DNA of 11,394 nt from Dehalococcoidia bacterium (GTDB taxonomy: Bacteria; Chloroflexota; Dehalococcoidia; GIF9; UBA5620). Location of the stretch: NCBI GenBank assembly GCA_016783225.1, contig JADHWZ010000052.1, forward strand, positions 1-11,394. The letters run 5' to 3'. Numbering within the stretch: the first letter of the stretch is position 1; the number at the start of each line of letters is the position of its first letter. The position numbers were made by a program, and so were the translations under genes. Below, piece by piece: positions 7,023-11,394 of the stretch. A model generated the notes under the pieces. The model was given only the letters and a program-made list of their open reading frames with translations. It ran no database searches and had not been told where the DNA came from.

Positions 7023-7361
7023 TTACGGGAAAGGCACTTGCCTGGTGCTTACCATGGCCGGTTTGAGCGCCTCACTTCGCAGCCCCTCCAAGTATGACCT
7101 CAGTTGCTGGCGCTCTTCTTTGGAAAGACAGGACATCATCCGGTGAACGGATTCTAGTCTCATTAAGTCATTGTAGGATTGCCACCCCTTCTCTGTTATG
7201 GTGACTCTTATCATGTTCTTCCTGTCCAGGTCCCTGGTTTTTCTAATAAACCCTGCCCTAGGCGAGTCAGTTTCGGCAAAGACGGCATACCTATCAGCAA
7301 GACCAGCCAGCGCAGCAAATGTAGACAGCACCGTTCTGTAGGTATGCCTACATGTTTTCAC
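7023..7361 (-). pseudogene. MarR-type regulator remnant, lacking the N-terminal half
   Basis: MarR proteins are winged-helix transcription repressors of about 140-150 residues that often bind small phenolic ligands. The open frame gives 112 residues from a GTG at 7361. Residues about 36-60 (RAGFIRKTRDLDRKNMIRVTITEKG) match the MarR wing and its DxxDRR-like motif, and 61-98 form the C-terminal dimerisation helices. The segment before residue 35 does not resemble the expected DNA-recognition helices and is about half the needed length. The GTG has no Shine-Dalgarno site, and I could not find the missing part in the other frames upstream. This suggests an N-terminally eroded gene. A short functional MarR-like protein cannot be excluded. 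Confidence 0.55.
7284..7348. repeat. 10-base inverted repeat, one arm within a 16-base dyad
   Basis: GGCATACCTA at 7284-7293 is matched by its exact reverse complement at 7339-7348, 45 bases away. The right arm is also part of a second dyad, TGTAGG-TATG-CCTACA (7337-7352). Such paired dyads resemble operator sites, which would suit a regulator gene. However, they lie inside the start of the MarR-like remnant, so this may be chance. Confidence 0.4.
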
Positions 7362-7470
7362 AGGTTTATTATTCGCTTGAATGTAATGTTGCCAATCATC
7401 GCTTCACCTTCCATGTCTTGTCAGTCGCCCTGGGCTCGCTTAGCGACACTTCGATAACCATCCTCAAAAC

Positions 7471-7588
7471 CACTGACCTCGAAACAGTACCACGAAGAGC
7501 CTGTAACAAAAGCTGGGTTTTCTTGTTTATTAATAGGGAAAGGAGGCAGGGAAACCTGGAAAAGAAACTGCAATATGGTGAAATGAGT
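7471..7588. repeat. Dispersed ~120-base repeat, copy A, upstream of the Ig-like gene
   Basis: The segment aligns along its whole length, with small gaps, to 9791-9912. Shared blocks include CTCGAA, GAAGAG, TGTAACAAAAGCT, GGGAAAGGA and a terminal ATGAGT. The central part is recalled once more at 8739. Copy A ends 80 bases before the Ig-like gene, and copy B ends 155 bases before the sigma factor gene. GTAAC (7503-7507) is followed after 17 bases by GTTTA, an arrangement like an ECF-type promoter. Confidence 0.7.
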
Positions 7589-7667
7589 CGGCGCCCACAG
7601 TATTGGTATCCAACGTACTGTTTTTGCTCCATTATATGGGAATTAAACATAATGAAGGAGGAATACC

Positions 7668-8558
7668 ATGAGTAGCTTTATGAAGATGCCACGAATATTA
7701 GGAACTTTGATAATAGCCGCCCTGGTAGTGCCAGCGACTAGCAGCGTTATGCTGGCCCAGAATACCTATGCCTCTGCCAACCTGCCGCCGGTGCTTAACA
7801 CGATTGGCGATAACCAGACTAATGTCAACCGGGCGCCAGTACTTAACCCCATCGGCGATAACCAGACTAATGAGGGTGAGCTTCTGCAGTTCATTGTCAC
7901 CGCCACCGACCCCGATAGCGATAATTTGACCTACTCAGCCTCAAACCTGCCCACCGGTGCTACCTTTAATGTCTCAAATGATGTCCCAACCTTCTCCTGG
8001 ATACCTGACTATGACCAGGCAGGCAAATACCCAGGAGTCTGTTTCGCGGTCACCGATGGCTACTTGACCGCCTCTGAGAACATTACCATCACTGTAACCA
8101 ACGCCAATGGGCCGCCAGTCATAGAGTGGGTGACGGCAGACCCAGATCGACTGTGGCCACCCGACCACAAACATGTGGATGTCACTATCATGATAGATGT
8201 GACCGACCCGGATGGGGCGGGGAACATTGGAAAAACCACCTACTCTGTGACCGATGAGTATGGGAAATACCATGTAGCTGAGACAGACCTGCCAGAGGAC
8301 GGTGTCATATCACTGGTAGCCGAGAGATACGGCGAGGACAAGGACGGGCGCGTCTACGTGATAACGGTGACTGCCTACGATGCCGGTGAGCTATCAAACA
8401 GTGCTAGCGTTGAGATTCTCGTTCCTCACGACCAGGGCAAGAAGAGCAGGACAGCAACTGCCTACCGTGCTGGTGAACTATCAGACGGTGGTAGCGATGA
8501 TGTTGTCGTTCCTCCCGGCCAGAGCAAAAAAGGCAAGAAGGGCAAGCCAGGAAAGTGA
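7668..8558 (+). CDS. Secreted Ig/cadherin-like repeat protein
   Basis: The 296-residue product has a signal peptide: basic start, hydrophobic core LGTLIIAALVV (11-21), and a likely cut near residues 30-37. A putative-Ig (He_PIG/cadherin-like) domain follows (about 55-145) with VTATDPDSDNLTYSASNLP and FSWIPDYDQAGKYPG. A second beta domain (about 150-253) carries LWPPDHKHVDVTI, a motif I know from other bacterial extracellular Ig-like proteins. There is no anchor, sorting signal or catalytic domain; the basic C-terminus ends KKGKKGKPGK. Two in-frame duplications are visible: 16 residues (PVLNxIGDNQTN at 41-52 and 57-68) and 29 residues (TAYxAGELS at 235 and 264). The start is fixed by AAGGAGG (7655-7661), 6 bases before the ATG. 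It is a single gene with its own terminator. A structural, adhesive or carbohydrate-binding role is inferred. Confidence 0.8.
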   Translation: MSSFMKMPRILGTLIIAALVVPATSSVMLAQNTYASANLPPVLNTIGDNQTNVNRAPVLNPIGDNQTNEGELLQFIVTATDPDSDNLTYSASNLPTGATFNVSNDVPTFSWIPDYDQAGKYPGVCFAVTDGYLTASENITITVTNANGPPVIEWVTADPDRLWPPDHKHVDVTIMIDVTDPDGAGNIGKTTYSVTDEYGKYHVAETDLPEDGVISLVAERYGEDKDGRVYVITVTAYDAGELSNSASVEILVPHDQGKKSRTATAYRAGELSDGGSDDVVVPPGQSKKGKKGKPGK

Positions 8559-8575
8559 CAATAGGCTAAGCCAGG

Positions 8576-8613
8576 AATAAGGGTCAACAGCAGTTTTGCT
8601 GTTGACCCTTATT
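8576..8613 (+). terminator. Strong intrinsic terminator of the Ig-like gene
   Basis: The arms AATAAGGGTCAACAGCA (8576-8592) and its exact reverse complement (8597-8613) form a perfect 17-bp stem with a GTTT loop, 18 bases after the stop. The stem ends TTATT and is followed by ATTTG. Because the outer stem is A/T, it can act on both strands. Confidence 0.85.
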
Positions 8614-8738
8614 ATTTGTATCCACGGCACCCTTTCGAAAGCATGAAACGGGAAGAAAAACGCCAATTGCAGGTGCCACCCCACACTCAAGCATGACCAT
8701 CTTTCCCATTGCGAGGAAGTCCAGAATCTGCTGCCGAG

Positions 8739-8772
8739 GTAACAAAAGCTGAATTGTGTCGCGTCGTTAGGG
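8739..8772. repeat. Short third copy (C) of the GTAACAAAAGCT repeat
   Basis: GTAACAAAAGCT at 8739-8750 is identical to the core of copies A and B. The following GAATTGTGTCGCGTCGTTAGGG resembles them more loosely (shared GTTAG with copy B). Here the bases 17 after GTAAC read GCGTC, close to the CGTC -10 motif of many ECF sigma promoters. No plus-strand gene follows, only the hairpin at 8779. Confidence 0.5.
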
Positions 8773-8778
8773 ACAAGA

Positions 8779-8808
8779 AGATGGCGTGGATTAACATCCA
8801 CGCCATCT
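8779..8808 (-). terminator. 13-bp perfect hairpin downstream of the small minus-strand gene
   Basis: AGATGGCGTGGAT (8779-8791) pairs perfectly with 8796-8808 around the loop TAAC. It lies 35 bases beyond the stop of the gene that ends at 8844. On the minus strand it is followed by TCTTGTCCC, a poor U-run, so termination may be incomplete. Confidence 0.6.
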
Positions 8809-8843
8809 CATCTTCACGAGTTAGTCAATAGCATTTTCTGACA

Positions 8844-9032
8844 TTAGCGCATTGGCAAGCAAGTCTGCCTTTCCTGTTCTTTCTTCTCCTCACCATACAG
8901 TCTATTGATAGCCATGATGCACGTTTCCGTCAGTTCAGTAACGAATAGCTTTTCAAGCTCGTCGGCAAGCCTATCAGCAATCGCCGGAACAAGTGCCTTC
9001 CCAAGTATTCCCTTAATCTTGTCTCTAAGCAT
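8844..9032 (-). CDS. Small protein of unknown function (62 residues)
   Basis: I do not recognise this protein. It is likely real because AAAGGAG (complement of 9039-9045) stands 6 bases before the ATG at 9032 and a hairpin follows its stop. The sequence begins MLRDKIKGILGKALVPAIAD and is predicted mostly helical: an amphipathic N-terminal part (2-30), a second helix (33-48) with a single Cys in ETCIMAINRL, and a charged tail rich in E, K and R with one more Cys (58). There is no signal peptide, membrane helix or known motif. The upstream 166 bases show no strong promoter (CATAAT at 9047-9052 has no matching -35). It may be a cytoplasmic or membrane-surface protein; no function is proposed. 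Confidence 0.65.
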   Translation of the reverse strand: MLRDKIKGILGKALVPAIADRLADELEKLFVTELTETCIMAINRLYGEEKKEQERQTCLPMR

Positions 9033-9198
9033 GCATATCTCCTTTAATTATGAGTAGTCTCCGTTTCGGGCAGAATCGGCCTGTCCCACATACGAATTTC
9101 GTGTGAAGCCAAAATTTTCCTTGGTTCTGCTTTGGCCCAAAACATGCTTTCATTGACACCATGCCATTGTTCAGTTTGCAATTCTCCGCATAGGAAGC

Positions 9199-9429
9199 TC
9201 AGGGGTCTTGATGCCCGGCGGTAACTTGCTCCACCTGCTGAATGAGTGTGTCCAAATTTGAGGCAGCTAAGGATAGCCCCAGTTGTTTCAGTTCGGTATA
9301 GCCTAATCCTCTAAATAGTTGTTGCCCTGCCACCAGCGCCATCTCATCGTAAATGGCTGGCCACTCTCTTCCCCGCCGTTCCACACAGAAGAGGATAAAA
9401 TCGCTGAGTCGTGGGTCCAGAGAATCCAT
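9199..9429 (-). CDS. Small conserved-looking protein of unknown function (76 residues)
   Basis: The product from the ATG at 9429 begins MDSLDPRLSDFILFCVERRG and continues with EWPAIYDEMALVAGQQLFRG and GYTELKQLGLSLAASNLDTL. Its composition is that of a folded, mostly helical soluble protein, and the phrase REWPAIYDEM..VAG..LFRGLGY reminds me of small unannotated Chloroflexota proteins, though I cannot verify this. A TTG three codons upstream (9438) is an alternative start. Neither has a good Shine-Dalgarno site, which lowers confidence. It lies 166 bases before the 62-residue gene on the same strand, so they may or may not share a transcript. No signal peptide, membrane helix or catalytic motif is seen. 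Confidence 0.55.
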   Translation of the reverse strand: MDSLDPRLSDFILFCVERRGREWPAIYDEMALVAGQQLFRGLGYTELKQLGLSLAASNLDTLIQQVEQVTAGHQDP

Positions 9430-9687
9430 AAGCCCCAATAGTAATAAACGCCTTCTGGCTCACAATGTTACAAGCATTAGGATAGCAGCTCATTGGCTCA
9501 TGCTCGTCTTCGGAGCCCAGCTCCTTACCTGGTCTTTGGGGGCTATCTGAAGCGCACGGTGGCGGAGAGAGCCTTAGCGGAGTTTACGGTGAGCGAGATT
9601 CTTCGCTACGCTCAGAATGACAAGGGAAGGGCTCAGAACGACAGCGGCGAAGGGTTGCCCCAAAATGACGCAGAGCGAGGGCTTCCA

Positions 9688-9713
9688 GGTGTCAGGTCTG
9701 AGGGCCTGACACC
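9688..9713. repeat. Perfect 9-bp inverted repeat
   Basis: GGTGTCAGG and CCTGACACC flank an 8-base loop. Its TGTCAGG arm belongs to the same word family as the tandem units at 6467-6506. There is no U-run and no gene ends nearby, so it looks like part of a repeat element, not a terminator. Confidence 0.55.
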
Positions 9714-9772
9714 CACAAAGAGGACAAGTTCTGAAGGTCCATCGTCACAATCCCGTTGTGTGTTGCATGATT

Positions 9773-9791
9773 GTCAGGTCCCTGACCTGAC
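9773..9791. repeat. Perfect 8-bp hairpin containing the GTCAGGTCCCTGA block
   Basis: GTCAGGTC and GACCTGAC flank the loop CCT. The left 13 bases are identical to 6494-6506 in the tandem repeat downstream of the peptidase gene. It directly abuts repeat copy B. Confidence 0.55.
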
Positions 9792-9912
9792 GCTGACTCT
9801 CGAAGGGTAGTATGAAGAGGTTGTAACAAAAGCTCGGTTTTTCTGTTTGTTAGTATGGGGAAAGGACAAGAGGCAAGCTGAAACAGGAAGGTCTGGTATG
9901 ACGGCAATGAGT
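9791..9912. repeat. Dispersed ~120-base repeat, copy B, upstream of the sigma factor gene
   Basis: This is the partner of 7471-7588 in the same orientation. GTAAC (9823-9827) is followed after 17 bases by GTTTG. On the minus strand both copies can be read as a similar short peptide (NKKTQLLLQALRGT and NRKTELLLQPLHTT), so decayed coding sequence is an alternative to a promoter element. Confidence 0.7.
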
Positions 9913-10066
9913 TTATGCCATGAGTACTAACCTGCAGGGTATTGTTTTGTTCCAGTCATGGACACCAAGACCTTCCAGGGAGCTCAAATATAAGACAATA
10001 GAATAATTGAAGCTGGATGCGCCAAACTGCTAAACTCTATTACCCAGGATTCTCGGCGGATTGGAT

Positions 10067-10615
10067 ATGCACCTACAACAGTCAGAGGATTGGCTAATCC
10101 AGCGAGCAGTTCAGCGCGATAAGGCCGCATTTGCTACCCTGTATGACAATTGTGTTGACCAAGTCTACAGACATGTTTGCTACAGGGTATCAAATCGAAT
10201 TGATGCTGAGGATATCACCCAGGAGGTTTTCATAAGAGCTTGGAAAGCTATCAATAAATACAAGAGGACAGGAGCACCGTTTGTGACCTGGCTACTCGCC
10301 ATTGCACACAATTTAATCGTCGACCACTACAGAGCCACAAAGAAGCACGTCTCTCTGGAAGAGGCGGAAACCTCTAATCCGACTGCTGAGACAAGCCCAG
10401 AGGCAATGGCTGAGGCCAGCCTTAACAAGGACTATGTTAGACATGCTGTTCTGAAACTCAAGGGGGAAAAACAGAAGGTTATTCTAATGCGCTTCATTGA
10501 CGGCCTCAGCTACGGCGAAATCGCCAGGGCATTGAACAAAAGCGAGGGAGCAGTCAGGGTAATACAATATAGAGCCCTCAACGACCTGAGACACGTGTTA
10601 ATGTGGGGTGAATAG
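10067..10615 (+). CDS. ECF-type RNA polymerase sigma factor
   Basis: This alternative sigma factor directs RNA polymerase to a specific promoter set. The 182-residue product contains only the two domains of the ECF group. Sigma2 (about 15-90) has AEDITQEVFIRAW (47-59) for core binding and FVTWLLAIAHNLIVDHYR (72-89) in the -10 recognition area. Sigma4 (about 125-178) has a helix-turn-helix in LSYGEIARALNKSEGAVRVIQYRAL (147-171). The linker (95-120) is acidic and Ser/Thr-rich. I prefer the ATG at 10067, although a TTG two codons earlier (10061) is in frame; the best upstream purine stretch is a weak GGCGGA (10055-10060). The next gene begins 6 bases after the stop and probably encodes its partner. 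Repeat copy B upstream may be its own target promoter. Confidence 0.92.
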   Translation: MHLQQSEDWLIQRAVQRDKAAFATLYDNCVDQVYRHVCYRVSNRIDAEDITQEVFIRAWKAINKYKRTGAPFVTWLLAIAHNLIVDHYRATKKHVSLEEAETSNPTAETSPEAMAEASLNKDYVRHAVLKLKGEKQKVILMRFIDGLSYGEIARALNKSEGAVRVIQYRALNDLRHVLMWGE

Positions 10616-10621
10616 GTGGCA

Positions 10622-11394
10622 ATGAAGAAAGAAGACATAATTGCCAACTGTATAGATGAAATCCGAGCCGGCAAGTATACCTTGGAAGATTGCCTGGCCA
10701 GATATCCCAAACTTAGCGATGAGCTGAGACCATTGCTCAAGATCGCCATTGGCATTAAACCCAAAAGGAGAACTCCATCCCCAGAGTTCAGACAGCGCGC
10801 CAGAATCCGCTTGCTTCAAGCCATGCAAGCCCCGGCGGCTGACGCTGAACGCGCTGGCCTGGACATATTCGGCTGGGTCAGACTACCAGCGCCAGGAAGA
10901 AGGTTGAGCTTTGCTTTGATTGTTGCCACTGTCTTGTGGGCATTAATCGTTGCCGGCGGCACCACCGTGCACGCTTCTCGGGATAGCCTGCCTGATGATG
11001 CCCTTTACCCGGTAAAGACGGCGGTTGAAAACCTTCGGCTTGTTCTGGCGCGGACTCCTGAAGCCAGGGCTGGCCTGCATTTTGAACTGGCCGAGCGTCG
11101 CGTCGAGGAAGTAGTCGCCCAATCAAATCTGGGACGAACAATGAGTACTTCTGCCTTGGAAGAGGTTGCTGCACAGACTGATGCTGCCATTAGAGAGATA
11201 AGCAACATACCGCCGGAAGACAGCAAAGCTTTGGTGGGTGAGCTTTCGCAATCCACCGTTATTCAGCAGGTAGCACTGGCCCAAATCTCACAAGCAGCGC
11301 CCGAAGCCGCTGAGCCAGCGCTGGAACAAGCTCTCGATGCCGCGCGGCGCGGAAATCTAATTGCCAAGGTGGCCTACAGCAATCCGGCTTGTCT
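10622..11394 (+). CDS. DUF5667-type membrane protein, probable sigma factor partner, cut by window edge
   Basis: The frame is open from the ATG at 10622 to the window end, giving 257 residues without a stop. Residues 1-45 (IIANCIDEIRAGKYTLEDCL, then ARYPKLSDELRPLL) form a small cytoplasmic helical module found in front of many Chloroflexota proteins of this kind. One membrane helix follows (about 96-117, LSFALIVATVLWALIVAGG). The extracytoplasmic part has DSLPDDALYPVKTAVENLRL (121-140), then RAGLHFELAERRVEEV, the pattern of DUF5667. A long Ala/Glu-rich helical region continues to the edge. It lies 6 bases after the sigma gene, with AGGTGG (10614-10619) close before the ATG. Anti-sigma function is inferred from this pairing and topology; no classical zinc-binding anti-sigma motif is present. 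Confidence 0.85.
   Translation, partial: MKKEDIIANCIDEIRAGKYTLEDCLARYPKLSDELRPLLKIAIGIKPKRRTPSPEFRQRARIRLLQAMQAPAADAERAGLDIFGWVRLPAPGRRLSFALIVATVLWALIVAGGTTVHASRDSLPDDALYPVKTAVENLRLVLARTPEARAGLHFELAERRVEEVVAQSNLGRTMSTSALEEVAAQTDAAIREISNIPPEDSKALVGELSQSTVIQQVALAQISQAAPEAAEPALEQALDAARRGNLIAKVAYSNPAC

Larger units (their letters stand above)
9439..10060. other. Gene-free stretch with dispersed repeats and hairpins
   Basis: I see no convincing gene here. Contents in order: CTCAGAAYGAC units at 9611-9621 and 9632-9642 with a looser CAAAATGAC at 9661-9669, the first framed by GAGCG/CGCTC (9591-9613); a perfect 9-bp hairpin GGTGTCAGG/CCTGACACC (9688-9713); a perfect 8-bp hairpin GTCAGGTC/GACCTGAC (9773-9791) containing the same TTGTCAGGTCCCTGA block as 6492-6506; repeat copy B (9791-9912); then the sigma factor leader. 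The TTCGCTACGCTCAGAATGAC style of repeat resembles repeats scattered in many environmental genomes. Confidence 0.6.

Noticed and set aside
7396..7650. 84-residue minus-strand open frame, and its counterpart at 9692-9907
   Set aside because: Both cross the dispersed repeat, and the shared KKTQLLLQ-type peptide follows from the DNA repeat. There are no start signals. Kept only as an alternative reading of the repeat.
7352..7675. 107-residue plus-strand open frame before the Ig-like gene
   Set aside because: It runs through repeat copy A and overlaps the well-supported start of the Ig-like gene. The composition is not protein-like and no Shine-Dalgarno site is seen.
9591..9669. CRISPR-like short repeats (CTCAGAAYGAC units)
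   Set aside because: The units are degenerate, only two to three in number, unequally spaced, lack unique spacers of constant length, and no cas gene is nearby.
9493..9810. 105-residue plus-strand open frame
   Set aside because: It lies in the repeat-rich intergenic stretch, and its sequence is dominated by translated repeat words (ALAEFTVSEILRYAQNDKGR).

Overview
The window looks like chromosomal DNA from a Chloroflexota bacterium, most likely of the Dehalococcoidia lineage. This assignment is inference. It rests on the gene sequences and on the order rpsO-pnp diverging from dnaX-ybaB-recR-recO. Further support comes from a short FmdB-type zinc ribbon protein with a Ser/Gly tail and an ECF sigma factor paired with a DUF5667-type membrane protein. 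TTG start codons behind strong Shine-Dalgarno (SD) sites occur in at least two core genes (rpsO, recR).

Layout. 1-566 (minus strand): the start of pnp, cut by the window edge, preceded by rpsO. 566-674: a compact divergent promoter region. 674-4032 (plus): a tight DNA replication and recombination operon, dnaX, ybaB/ebfC, recR and recO, with a 4-base overlap or short gaps. 4331-6409 (plus): a large membrane-anchored M28-like metallopeptidase whose active site departs from the family consensus; it sits between two copies of a 54-base direct repeat. 6592-6774 (minus): FmdB-family zinc ribbon protein. 7023-7361 (minus): remnant of a MarR-type regulator. 7668-8558 (plus): secreted Ig/cadherin-like repeat protein with two internal duplications, closed by a very strong hairpin terminator. 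8844-9429 (minus): two small proteins of unknown function. 9439-10060: a gene-free stretch rich in dispersed repeats and hairpins. 10067 to the end (plus): an ECF-type sigma factor followed at once by a DUF5667 membrane protein (its probable regulator), cut by the window edge.

How the parts fit. The left 4 kb is housekeeping: translation and RNA turnover (S15, PNPase), the clamp loader (DnaX) and the RecFOR gap-repair pathway (RecR, RecO) with the nucleoid-associated protein YbaB. The right 7 kb is accessory: envelope proteins, orphan small genes and several families of dispersed repeats. The most interesting signal there is a roughly 120-base repeat found upstream of both the secreted Ig-like gene and the sigma factor gene, with a shorter third copy at 8739. 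All three share GTAACAAAAGCT followed at fixed spacing by GTTT or CGTC, which could be an ECF-type promoter pair. This raises the testable possibility of an autoregulated sigma regulon that includes the secreted protein.
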